From Desmodesmus armatus (taxonomy: Eukaryota; Chlorophyta; Chlorophyceae; Sphaeropleales; Scenedesmaceae): a DNA stretch of 64,000 nt. The stretch spans positions 372,001 through 436,000 of the forward strand of contig VIIQ02000048.1 in the NCBI GenBank assembly GCA_007449985.2, read 5' to 3'. The position numbers were made by a program, and so were the translations under genes. The number at the start of each line of letters is the position of its first letter. The stretch's first letter is position 1. Of the stretch, positions 24,841 to 36,394 are shown one piece after another. A model generated the notes under the pieces. It ran no database searches and was not told the origin of the DNA. It saw only the letters and a list, made by a program, of their open reading frames with translations.

Positions 24841-26824
24841 TGTCGAATCAACTGCAGGGAGGGTTTAGGGCCATGTGCTCAACCGTCAAGGGGGGCATCA
24901 AGGTACCCTCCTGCAGCATCATGCCTTTATTAGCGCTTTGGGTGACTACCTATGTACATGCTTGCCTGGAGCAGATCATATCACTGCGGTCAGAGGCAGC
25001 TGCTGTACTGTTGTTCTAGTACGACAGTACTGTCGTACTGTGACTGTGTGCAGCTCGCCACAGGGGATGCTCAGAGTGTCCGTTGACACTGTCACAAGTC
25101 ACACTACTTCAGTCACTGGCTGTGGTGTTTGATGTGTCGTTGGCCCCAGTGCTCTTCTGGGATGTTCCATATGCACTGGGAAGACGAGCTTTCTCATGCC
25201 TTTCCCATTCAGCTGGCCGCGCATCACGTCCCTGGGGTCCCCTGTGTGCAGCAAGCCCCTGGGGACCCATTACAGCTGCAGCCCAAGCGTGTGCCCTACT
25301 AAGGCAATTATGAACGTTTGGGGTGGTGATGGGGGCGAGGGCAGTTCCTGCAGCTGCGCTTGCTGACAGCACCTGTGGACCCCTCCCGGTTTGCTTTCAG
25401 GCATTCTGCACCACGAATGTCAGGCAGCTGATGGGGTGGCCTCATCACACCGCACATCAAGCCAAGGCCCATTGCATTGTTGGGCAGCTGGCAGGACAGT
25501 GCACACCAGGCAGTCTTGGTTTCACGGCAACACATCAACGTGGCAAACAGGCTTATCAGACGCCGCCACTAAGCTGCAGGCAACATGCATCATAAAGTCA
25601 CACATGGTCAGACACATGCACATCTGCTGGTGGGGATCCAGGCAAGACTCATCCGTTGCGGCAGCACGCTGCAATACAGGTGACCGTGCAGTCTGTCAAC
25701 ATAAAATGAAATGAAACGGCTATCATACACCAGCAAACGTACAAGCAGACATGCACATGCACATGTGCGTCTTGACAGTGCTCGCCCGTCAACCTGAGCC
25801 CTGAGCTGTTGGCCTGCCAGGTGCTGGAGATGCATACATGCATACCACCAACACACATGGTCTGCCCAAGCACAAAATCATTGTTGGCACCCAAAGTGCC
25901 GATCCCGCACTTGGCTAAGCTGATCTCCACAGTCATGTCTTGTGCCAATCCAGCATCCGATGCAGTGTCGAACACTGCCATCAGTGCCACAGGCCATGAT
26001 CAACTGCTGTAACAGGCTTATGGCATAAGCAACAGTCAGTAAGTTAGTCCAATGCCTCATTACACTTCCACGCAGGTTGCAAACCCTGCAGGCACCACCT
26101 GGGCTCACGCATGTAACTGCATCGCCCATGGGCTGGTATGCCCAGGGTACAAGTGTGAGATGGTGGAGGGCGTCACTGCAGTGGCAGTGCTGCGCAACAC
26201 AAACAAAACACACACAAACTGTTCCTCACAACAGCGCACTCATCAAAGGAGCAGGCAGAGCCTGCAGTAGACATACATGCCTAAGGCATTGGATTTGTTG
26301 CCCAGCAGATGATGCAGTGGTCTGCAGGCACAATCAAGTGCGGCTTGCGGGCAGCAAGCGGTGTTGCTTGCGCAATGTTACAAACCATGTCAGGATGGCA
26401 CAGTTGACAGCCACACACACGCTGACAACACAACATGCAAGACAGCAGTTGCTGGTCAGTGCCTGCAAACCAGTGGCACCAGGCGGTCAACTCAGTAAGC
26501 CACAGCTCTTGATGAACGGTCAGACAACATCAGGTTCAATCAAAGCCACACACCTGCGAGTCAAGTGTACATGATGTGCTCATCATTACCAGTGTGACAC
26601 ACCACAATAGGCCCCCAAGGGCCCACATCATGCCACATACAATACACAAACTACAGCAAAGTCAGCTTCTGTTGAGCTGCTGCTTGACGTTTTGTGTGGC
26701 TCCCTGCTGCAGTGCAAGTGCCAACATGGCAACTCCGCCAACAGAAGCTGAAGCTGATCTTGAAGCAGTCACGACATTTAGGCCCCTGGCCAGGCCCTGG
26801 CAGCCGTGCATGATGCGTGGTGCT
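24841..26824. other. Intergenic: NEK promoter and 3' UTR of the TKL kinase
   Basis: About 2 kb without a supported exon on either strand. The left end should hold the NEK promoter, including a 22-bp palindrome at 25018. The right end should be the 3' UTR of the next minus-strand gene. Confidence 0.5.
25018..25039. promoter_or_regulatory. 22-bp perfect palindrome upstream of the NEK gene
   Basis: AGTACGACAGT followed directly by its exact reverse complement, 178 bases before the farther NEK start codon. It could be a dimer-binding site or a hairpin in the 5' leader. Its function is inference only. Confidence 0.4.
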
Positions 26825-29800
26825 TCAGCAGATGGTGCAGCTGCACTTGGGCTCTGCCTTGTCGAGTGCAGCCATCTCTCCCGACAGCTGTATGGCCTCC
26901 AGCCGCGTCACGACCGCGTCCATGCTGGGGCGTGCTGAGGGCTCTTGGGCCCAGCAGTCCTGCAGCTCACACAGATATGGTAAGCATGTGTAGTGCATAC
27001 GCATGTAGGGCAAGGCTTGGCAGGCTGCCAGGCAAAGTCATTTGGGTGTCACACACGGTGTGAGGAGCAGACACAGTCTCACTTGGCACGCACACAGCAA
27101 CTCACTGTTCCAGCATAGTTGCTGTCTTTGTTGATGTTCCTGTCACTCTCACTGTGAATTACTCTCTGACAAGGCTCGATACTCAGAAGCCAGCCGGCAA
27201 GGATTCAGCATTGTAGACTGCATACTCATATGTACCAAACATGTCGTCTCCTATAGTGCCCACCTGTATGAGCTTGACAACAGATGCTGGCCACTTGCTG
27301 TGCAGATGTGGCCTGTAGCCGCCTGCTACGCGCGCACAGTAGCTTTCTAGCTCCTCGTAGGTCCCTGCCACTGCCACAGCACTCAGCACAATGTAGCGCT
27401 GCAGCACCTCGTACATGATGACGCCAAATGAAAACACATCAGCCTGCAACAGCACATCAACATCCCAGCGCATGACCAGCCTGGATTTTTAGGCCTCACA
27501 AGTGTTGTAGCAGCCTGCCACATGCCTGTGGTTTGTGCATGTATGCAGCGTGCGCTATGGCTCTATCTGCAGAGGCAAGCAGCTGGCCCTTCTGGCAGGC
27601 AGATGTCGCTTGGGTGGCTGTTCTGTGCTGCTAATTGGCGTCACAGGCTAACACAGTGAGGCAACACTCAAGCGATGAGCCTCATCCAGCAGCAATTGCG
27701 ATCACTGGCATGTGCACAAACCATCGGCACTACCATGCAGTGTGTGCCCACCTTCTCTGAGTAGGGCAGCTCCTTGAACACCTCTGGTGCCATGTACATG
27801 AGGCTGCCGGTGCGGCCCGTCAGGTGGAATGTCTCGTCCTGATCGGTTGAGAATGACAGCTGCGGCTCTGACTTGTTCAGGCTGCAAAGCAGTGCAGTTG
27901 ACGGCACAGGAGCTGTCTTGGTGTTTGGTGTGTGATATGGGGGCATATGACCATGGGTGGAGCTGCATCTGATGTGTACATGCAACCACCAAGTTGACAG
28001 ACTGCAGGGTGTTGAACTTGGCCTGCGGCACTGCAGTAGCCAGGTAATGGGCCATGTATGTGCAGCATGCTTGCCCGGCATATGCTCATATGCCCAAGGG
28101 GCTTGCAGGCCCAAGAGCCTAACACACAGCCTATGCTGAGCTCGACAAAAAACTAAGATGCACACGCACTGAAGTTACCTGATTTTTGCTGGGGGTGTCT
28201 TGCTGACAAAGCTTGCCTTCGTCCGCTGCGTCCAAGCGGTCTCCAGCTCATCAATGGCATCGCTGCACACAGCACGGCATCACATGGTTAGCACAGCACA
28301 GCAACGCATGCCTGTCAGGTCACACAACCAGACTTGGAAAGGTCTTGGCAGTTATGCTTGCATGGCAGGCTGTTGCTTGGACTGACAGCAAAGGCACAGC
28401 AAAACATTCCTCCTCTGGCTCTCCTGTGCTGCTGTCCGCGCACATCTAGCCTTCAACCTGCATTTGACTGAAGCTGCCGGCAGGAACACTAGCTGCCCAT
28501 AACTGCAGCCAGTCTAGCTACCGGTGGGTGCCAGCTGCGGAGTGCGGGCCTACTGACTGCCGTCAAGGCTGGCAGCTCCCACCACCTCCGGCCCATGGGC
28601 GCATCCCCTCCACAATCACCTCGGCGGCTTTTGGGGTGAAGGATTGGATGTCAGCATGCGTGCTGGCACAGGCAGTGAGCCCAGCGTGCCCAGCGCGTGC
28701 ATGCCTGAGTTGGTCTTGCGCAGCGCGATGGCCTGGTGCTTTGCCTGCACACGCCTGCTCAGCCCAAAGTCACACAGCTTCACCACATACTTGCCATCAA
28801 CCGGGGTGGTACCTGTGCAAGAGGCAACACATTTCAAGTCCCAGCAGGTTCAGCAAGTCTTTCGGCTGTGAGTACTTCCATGCTCGGTGAGATTGGGCCG
28901 GAGAATCACAAGAGAGGGTGGGGATCACGTACATCAGACAATTGCCTTTCTCAACCAGTCTCCACTTGGACAAGCATTGGTGATGCAGCAATGCTGACCC
29001 ATGCACAGCCACTAATTCAGCCAGTGGGACATGGCAGCCTAGCAAGTCAGCGCTGCACAACGTCACTGAGGGCCCCCTTACCAAGTAAAGCTGTTGCCAA
29101 GGGCGCCCCTTACCTTTGAGCAGCACATTCTCGCACTTCAGGTCTCTGTGGATGATCATTGGTGAGCACTTGTGCAAGTACCTGCGATCACAACACCACT
29201 GCTGTCACTGACATGCCATGCCATCAATAGCAAGCCTTCCAGCCATTGCCTGGCTACTAGCCATAAGCCCTGCAGCTGCGGTGCAAACTGCTCTCGACTG
29301 TCAAAGCCCTGTTTACCGCACAGGGTTGACACCATGCACGCTGGCTCGGTGTCGGGGTGAGTTCTAGGGGTGTTGGGGTGGGTGGGGGTGTGGGGGTGGG
29401 TGGGGGTGGGGGTGGGGTGGGGGTGGGGGTGGGGGTGGGGGTGGGAGCAGGCAGGGAGAAGGAAGAGATTTTGGTTTTCGGGGGTGCCCTCCTGCAGAAG
29501 GGCCCCCCCAAACGGACCACCTCCCCTGGGTTTTCTCTGAGGGGGTGGGGTGTGGGTTGACGTGGTCCCCACCACCCACACAAACCACAACCGGGAACCA
29601 GGGAGAACTGCTGTGCTGTGCTGTGCTGTGCTGGTCAGCCCCACCTCAAACCTCTTGCCATCTGCAGGCAGATGTCCAGCGCCTCATCGTTGGTATATGT
29701 CCTTCGCCCATTGCTCAGCATCTCACGGGTGATCAACTGCTTCAGCGTCCCGCCCCGCATGTACTCCTGTTGTACAAAACACATGTGTGCGGTAGCAGAA

Positions 29801-31022
29801 AGGCTGTGATTCTGTTATGCATCCGTCTGCTTTCAGAGACTGGTGCGAAGTGAGGCACATGCAAGCTGTAATGCTGGTAGCGCCATGCACTAGCACGAAC
29901 TGTGGTAAATGACAAAATACTGTGGCAGTAAAATGCAGGTGGACTCTCTGAGGATTGAGAGTCGACGTAAATGATACTGTGTGGGCTTCACACAGTTTGA
30001 ACAATGACGAACCTCGTCACACATGCACTTGTCACACTGTCAGCGACACACCTGTACAATGTACTCGCAGGCAAAGGCGCCCGGCACTTCTCCTGCGCGC
30101 ACTTCTCCTGCTCCAACAAAGTCCACAATGTTGCTGCACAGCAGCGGTGCACGACACAACCGAATGTCAGTGCCTGTTCATCTGACTCTGCTGCACAGTA
30201 TGCCACAGGGTGCCACCCCTGCTCCCCCCCTCAAGGCAATGAACATGCGGCAACGAAGTGCCCACCTGTGCCTGAGCTTGCGCATGAGCTCCACCTCCTG
30301 CACAAACAGGTCCAGATCCTCCTGGTTCCTGCCCAGCAGCAGCCCAGCACGGAGTGAGCATGCTACAGGGTCGATGCCAATGCAAGCAATGGCTGAACCA
30401 GGCTGCGAATCATGCCATATATATGCCTTATGTGGTGGTTGGAAAGGCACACACACCAAACAAACGTGGTGCTTTGAGCTATTTATGTTGCACACGTGGC
30501 CTTGAGTAAGGCCCTGGTCCAGGCATTCCCACCTAAACAGTTCCATTTTCAGCCGCTTCACTGCCACCGTGTAGGGTTTGCCGCCCCCTGCTGGGCTGTA
30601 CCTGTACAGCCACGTTGAATTGTACAAGGATTCAGTGTTGACTGTGCATACTACACCAGTACTGTGCATATACGAGAAGGACCCATGCACACAAATACCA
30701 GTGCTTGTGCTGACACTCACTTGCATGCCTCCACTGTTGCAAAGGCACCCTCGCCCAGCACCTTCAGTGTGCTCAGCTGCTGAGGCTCGATGACAACATT
30801 GTTGAGATCTCGCAACGTCTTGAAGGCTGAGGACACACCCACAAAGCTCTGCACAGCCTCCTTGGCCTTACTCCAACCGTCATGTGCAGCAAATGGGCTC
30901 AGGTGCTCTGGTGACTGAATGTGTTGTGGCTGGGCAGAACCCGCCGCTGAGCCGTTCTGAAGCGCATTGGTATCGTGAATTCCAGCTGTGTCAAGCACAG
31001 GCTCGCCTGCAGCCTTTGACAT
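26825..31022 (-). CDS. TKL/MAPKKK-like protein kinase with CaaX-like C-terminus
   Basis: Kinase of the tyrosine-kinase-like group. Eleven minus-strand exons join in phase to 475 residues: 31022-30721, 30601-30533, 30328-30266, 30133-30052, 29766-29645, 29181-29114, 28812-28620, 28262-28179, 27881-27752, 27443-27264, 26959-26825. Motifs: GEGAFATVE (about 90), Lys in VAVKRLK (116), MRKLRHSNIVDFVG, GGTLKQLI, IIHRDLKCENVLL (about 223), LCDFGLS (about 250), YMAPEVF (about 358), DVFSFGVIMYE and RPSMDAVVTRLE. DFG to APE spans about 110 residues, against about 25-35 in most kinases; the insert is Ser/Thr/Lys-rich. The protein ends KCSCTIC, where CTIC fits a CaaX prenylation box and the preceding Cys could be palmitoylated. 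Its partners are unknown. Confidence 0.92.
29367..29446 (+). repeat. G-rich (GGGGGT)n microsatellite
   Basis: About 80 bases of GGGGGT/GGGT units in the intron between kinase exons 29645 and 29181. The G-rich strand is opposite to the transcribed sense strand and has many runs able to form G-quadruplexes. Confidence 0.9.
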
Positions 31023-33305
31023 CTGTGTATGAGCAAGTTTCAGGAGAACAACTGGGCACTACTGTTGACAGCAAAGTCAAGGGGCTCTGCTGGGTGACGC
31101 AGCGACAGGCGCCACAGGAATGACAATAGGATGGATCAAAGCAATCAGGCGTGACCTGTTGGCAGTCAAATGAGCACGTGATGCCAATGAGCACGTGATG
31201 CCCCTGTGATGTTACGTCAACGATCTGTTCCGGGTGACCACACGTATATTCTCGAGTAGTTCCTTGTGTTGAGGCAAAGGCGTACAGGTATGTCTGGAGT
31301 CGTCTTGGGATGCGTTTGTCCCGCCCCGATACAATGCCTGGCCCAAAGGAAGTGACTCCTGGAGTGACCAGGACCAAATAAAGCCTGCGACACCTGGGGT
31401 CACAACCCAACCTGTTACCTGCTTTGACCTGCTTGCATACATCATGTACCTGCTACCTAACCTGTACTGCTGCTGCATGAAAGGCTGGCAAGATGGAGGG
31501 CAGAAGCTGCACCACGGCAGAACGCCGGCAAGCTGGTGCTTCCCCAATCTTGTAGTTGCAGCTGAACCACAAAGCTAACGCTGCCATGCACCACCATGAC
31601 GTCCTGCGATCAATATATGTGATTTGCATATTTGAAAATGGACTGGGCAACCAGTATAGGCTGCAATCAGCTACCCAGATTTGCCGGGGGAGGAGACAGG
31701 GGCAGGTACCCTTTCCACACCCCACAGGAGCAATGACTGCCAATCAGTACCATGGCTGGTGCCTTCCATGCTTCTTTGCTGTCGAACCCGGTCTTGTTTC
31801 GCCCTCACATGGCCGAGATGTCTCTCATCTTACACTCTGAATGCAACATGGCCGCACAATGCTGCAGCATGTCCACTGCCTCTAGCACTCGAGATGCAGT
31901 TCAATGCAGCTGCTGCGCAAGAAAGTCAAGCCCTTGGCGCAAACAGCTAAGCCAGCGACGTGCTGAGCACTCGGAAACAAACACAGACGCAGAGCCTGAC
32001 AGACCAGCTACAACACCAGTACATGTGCGGCTGCCAGGGGCGCAACCTGCAAAGTGGCAGTAGTTGCCGTTGGTGCCCACGGCCACAAGCCCGTGCTTCT
32101 TTTCAGACAAGCATCGCCCCCTGTGCAAGCAGCTGGCACACAGGCCCGCATGGTGGTGCGTCAGCAAGGCGATCCACCGACGCCACCAGCAGTCCAAAGG
32201 AACTGACAAGAGACTCCCCACGATACCCCACGACAGACACCACGTCAGCACACGACGTATGCTGCGGTGTGAAACGAGCATGCCACAAAACATGGCAGAC
32301 AGGGCCACAAACACAGCCCTGCTGCAAACCATATCGGGTGAGCCAGGCTGCTGCACCCAGCTAGCGGTCCACCCATGCAAAAGTCAAAACCAACCAGCAC
32401 AAGTAGGTTTGTGCAGGTGTAGGTATGAGGGTCACTTCTGGATACATGTCAAAGTCATATGTGAGTCTAAGAAACGGTCACCTACAAGGTCTCCACACAC
32501 TGCCCGTGAGAATCAAGCACAGCAAGGCTTGCTGCTACGGGCATGCATCAACACCAGCCGCAAGCAGACCACCAAGCCTGCCACTACCGCGTCAGGCGTT
32601 TGCAACATGCACACCATGGGCGACCAACTGCCAAACAGCAGATATGCTGCTGGTTTCCGTGCTGATGCTTCTGTCATATCCACTGCTGCCGTGGCAAGAC
32701 CAGCCAACATGGACAGCTGACGGCTGGCAACACCAAACATGACGCCAAGGCAGTCAAGGTGTCAGCTCTCCTCACACGCTGAAAGGCGAGCAGGCATGTG
32801 CTGTTGCCATCTGCAGGAAACACTCCGTCGTGCTGGTGCTGGCCCGAAAGCTCCAGGCTTCAAAATGCCCCAGCAAGTCCATGTCACTCGACCTCGCTGG
32901 AACAGGCAGATGCAGCTTGTCAGGCACGTTCATTGTATGCTGCTACCATGCCTACTGCCTACCAGCTGTCTGTGAGCTGCCACCACCTGTGCGGGTTGGC
33001 TGCTGCTCTGGCCCGGAGGCGGGGGCGACGCCTGCGAAACATTTCAGAGGATCATCTGGAGAGCAGTGCAGCAGAGCAAAAGACATGCACACAGAGCAGA
33101 GCGACAGTAAGTACAGATATGTTGAGGCAACAGGCTCCCCCACCTGCAGTATCATGCGCGTCCAAGCCTGCACAGGCAAAAGCACCCCCCACACAGGAGT
33201 TGTCAGCAGTCAGCACGTACACGACAAACACAGGGATGAAATGCTGGATTCAAACTAGCATGTGTCAGTTGCTTTTACGCGGCAGCCAACGCAGAATTGT
33301 CTTAC
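31023..33305. other. TKL kinase promoter, then unresolved, possibly coding on minus
   Basis: The left few hundred bases are the kinase promoter. Between about 31,900 and 33,200 several minus-strand stretches look coding, such as GYRGESLVSSFGLLVASV near 32,200 and GLATAAVDMTEASARKPAAY near 32,650. They may be 3' exons of the unrecognised gene at 33306-35913, but I could not close reading phases. Confidence 0.35.
31175..31197. promoter_or_regulatory. Pair of G-box (CACGTG) elements upstream of the TKL kinase
   Basis: Two CACGTG hexamers (31175-31180 and 31192-31197) in a short tandem duplication of tgagcacgtgatgcc, about 150-175 bases before the start codon at 31022. G-boxes bind bZIP and bHLH factors, often in light or stress responses. 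Use here is inferred from position. Confidence 0.45.
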
Positions 33306-35913
33306 ATTGGCACTGGCTGAGCAGGGTCGTGAGAGCTGCCCTGATGCAGCTGCCATGATCCGCTCATTTAGCTCCGTGTCTGGTATGCCAAATGTTGATG
33401 CCCAGCGTTTCAAAACCTCTTCAATCTCCTGCAGAACAGAAGGCACATGCACAGAAGCCCATGAGCACAGTGGCATGGTTGTGAGTTGCCGCAAGTGACA
33501 GTCCCACTGCAGGGGTCAGGCATGGTGTGCCCACTTACAGGACTGTAGTCCTGTGAAGCCGCCCACAACACCAGCATATCCAGGGCCTCATTGCGCATCT
33601 GTTTGAGCACCATGGGGTCGTTGCTCATGTTCCCTTTGCTTGTCAAGGACCCCACAGACACAGGCTGGTGGCCTACATACACCCTGCTGCTGCTGTTCAA
33701 CAGAGGTGCGTTTCAAACGGCTGGAAAGGCAGCTGCCAGGGAGGAGCTTGAAGAAAGGAGGAGGGGACTCGCCGAGAGGTGAACGATGGCACACAGACCG
33801 TTTCAGCAGGCTACAGGAACACGCAAGTGTGCACACAGCAATAAAAGACGTCCTAGCTTGACTGAAACGATTGGAAAGGACAGATGCACTCAGTTGAAAA
33901 CTCTGCTCTGTGTCTGGACAGGGGCGAAGGACCACAAGACTGTAGCTGGCGAGCGTAGCAGCGTTATTTTGGTCAAGGCAGCAGCCATACGTGACTTGTG
34001 CAACGTTTCAAACTGCAGGTTGCACCGGGGTTCATGTCTTGGCTGGGGGTGCCTGAAGGAGAGTCTGGGGAGGTGCCTGAAGGAGAGGCTGGGGGCTGCG
34101 ATTGAGAAGCATGCAGTCAGGAGTGCGTCATTATGGACCTCCATGAACATATACAGGGCCCCCACCCCTGTGCTCAGGACAGTACATGGGGGGGGGGGGG
34201 GGCAATCATTTCCCCCCTCTGCCATTGAATGGCAGTCAGCACGGTGCCCTCAAGGCTGCAACACAGGTACCCAACAGGCCTGCAGATTTATCATTGCCAA
34301 CTACTACCATCACCATCAGCACCGTACGTGTCATGTTGCATGGACACCTGCAAGGGAATTGCAGCATTGCGGGCTGCTGTACAGCAGGGAGGCCAGTCCC
34401 AAGCAACATTTGCGGTTTCAGGCATTTAGCCTGTGTCAGCCAGCAGGCCACAGGCACCACATGCCATGTCCAGGACTTGCCCAGGGGGCGGACCACAAAG
34501 TTGTAGCTGGCAAGCTCAGCTGCGTCTGTGGGCATGGTCAGTAGCTTTCTGTTGCTTGTGCACTCCAGGCTGACATATGGGTCAATGTCTTTGCTTGAGG
34601 GGGGAGTTAGAGGCTGGAGGCTGGGGTAGATGCACGATTTGTGTCAGGCTTTGTGCAGTTTCTACTACCGCAGCATCCACAAAGCTCCGCTCCTTGCGCT
34701 CAGGCACCCCTACAACAGCTGCTTGGCAGTCACAGCAGGGTGCCCTTGAGGCCACATCATGTTGGTGTAGGAGGGGTGCACCCAAGCCGTGCAGGTACCC
34801 CCTTCAGTCTCTGCCACAACAGCCAGCTGATCTGTCATCAGCTCCATGCATTCCATGTGTCAAGCTGTCAGGCTGATGGTGTATGTGAAACCTGTAGGGG
34901 AACTTTGACATGGGTTGCTGCTGTACAACATCTGCTGTAGGGTGTGGCACAACTGCAGAGTGTGGCTGAAGGTGGGTGTTGTGCTGCAGGCACTTGGGGC
35001 ATCATTCGGCATTACAATGTCAGCACCCAACTCTGAAAGTATTGGCAGCACGCCAAGGGTCGAAACCTCTGCCAACCACGTGGCAAGATCGATGCTGCAG
35101 TCGTATACACCTTGCTGTAAAATGACACACATGTATCTTCTATGTCAACACACCACTCTCAAAACAGTCAGCCATACCGTATGACGTAGTGACTACGTCA
35201 GGCTGCAACTGCAATCGCAGGCAGCAGGACAACAGCACCAAAGAGGTGGTGCCCAGCTCACATATTCTCCACCCAACACAACTCACATTTGAGAAACATA
35301 TCAGAAGCGACATATCAAAAGAGCCTGAGGCTGCCAAACGGGAACGAAACATATCAGGAGAGCAGGCAGCTGCCGCATGGCGAGCAACAAAGCTGTGGTC
35401 TCATGTAGATCACCACCATACTGTGCCACTGTAGAAAGCAACATGAGGATGGAACACGACGTGGAGTAACGCCCACATGAGGCAAAGCCCTGTTCAAAAA
35501 CCTGCATCGGAGCGAGGTGGCGCAATCATCACAGCCGACGGCAGCTGCTGGAGAGTGTATTGCTGAGGCGTACAGCAACCATACCGTTATTGGCACGAAC
35601 CTCTCGACCAAACGCACTGAAGAGCCAAGTGACCAAAAAACCCAACGAGCCCGATCAAATACCATCATGGAGAGCATCAGCGTCAGGCTGGACACTGTCG
35701 TACGCCCCCAAAGGTGCTGGCCTGTCATGCCTGCACAACCTGTCGACAAACATACGAGTGCGTGGCATATGACACCTGCCGAGTGGCGTTGTGATACGCC
35801 CAAAAACAGCCCAGTGAGAGGGGTAGCCCCAATACAAGGGGCAGCACAAGCAGTAAGAAAATCATCCACTCACGTTGCAACCACACAGCCACACGTAACA
35901 AACACAACATCAT
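33306..35913 (-). CDS. Unrecognised multi-exon protein with N-terminal membrane anchor
   Basis: I do not recognise the family. A first exon 35913-35776 (46 codons, in phase, donor gtgtca) encodes a basic start and a strong membrane segment (REWMIFLLLVLPLVLG) followed by CFWAYHNATRQ, as in a type II membrane protein. Coding-like pieces follow: DCSIDLATWLAEVSTLGVLP with several cysteines (about 35,117-34,880), VPERKERSFVDAAVVETAQ (about 34,700), LECTSNRKLLTMPTDAAELA (about 34,520), then GSLTSKGNMSNDPMVLKQMR ending at 33539 (gtaagt), joined in phase to exon 33428-33306 (41 codons, IEEVLKRWASTFGIPDTEL). Exon limits between 35,775 and 33,700 are not settled, and the gene may continue to about 31,900. 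Coordinates are a minimum. Confidence 0.4.
34188..34202 (+). repeat. G15 homopolymer
   Basis: Run of 15 G in a presumed intron of the unrecognised minus-strand gene. Confidence 0.9.
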
Positions 35914-36315
35914 TGCGCGCAGGAACGGCACACCCAACAACCCTTGGATGAACCCACAACCAACAACAGCCTTGTCAGCACAGCACACACAGATACTGTC
36001 AGCACATGACCCACTGGGGTGCAACTCAAACTAGGTGACCCAACACACAACATGGCATACAGGCTATCCATGAACAGCAAGACAAAAAAGCTACAGTGTA
36101 CATGCTTCGATGTACATGCAGAAGCAGCCTCAAAGCTCCTGACCGACTTACAAACTTCAAAACAATACCCTCCTGCCACCAAAACATCTGCTGCGTCAAA
36201 CAGCACTCCTTCTGCCAAGAATAACTACTGCCGTGTGCTGCAGGGTGTTGCAGCAAGGTTCCACCACCCCAGTAGCTGGTGCACAACACGCCAGCGTATG
36301 TAGATGGTGCGTGTT

Positions 36316-36392
36316 TCCCCCATGAGCCTCTGGCTCCTTTGTGGGTTGCTCAGCTTTGCTGAGCCAATTACTGCAACTGTAACTGTAACTGT
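36316..36392 (+). repeat. Hairpin-plus-(TAACTG)n cassette, copy 1
   Basis: Starts ccccatgagcc, forms a GAGCC/GGCTC hairpin and a second hairpin GCTCAG/CTGAGC, and ends in aactgtaactgt repeats. Copy 2 (47607-47679) has the same layout. It lies immediately beyond the stop codon of the purine permease gene. The structure resembles the 3' tail of a LINE or SINE. Confidence 0.5.
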
Positions 36393-36394
36393 GC

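Noticed and set aside
29460..29640. Possible terminal inverted repeats beside the G-rich microsatellite
   Set aside because: The apparent complementarity is between low-complexity G- and C-rich stretches and gives no defined ends.
36019..36303. 94-codon plus-strand frame
   Set aside because: No start context, no splice support and no recognisable domain; it lies in intergenic DNA or introns of minus genes.
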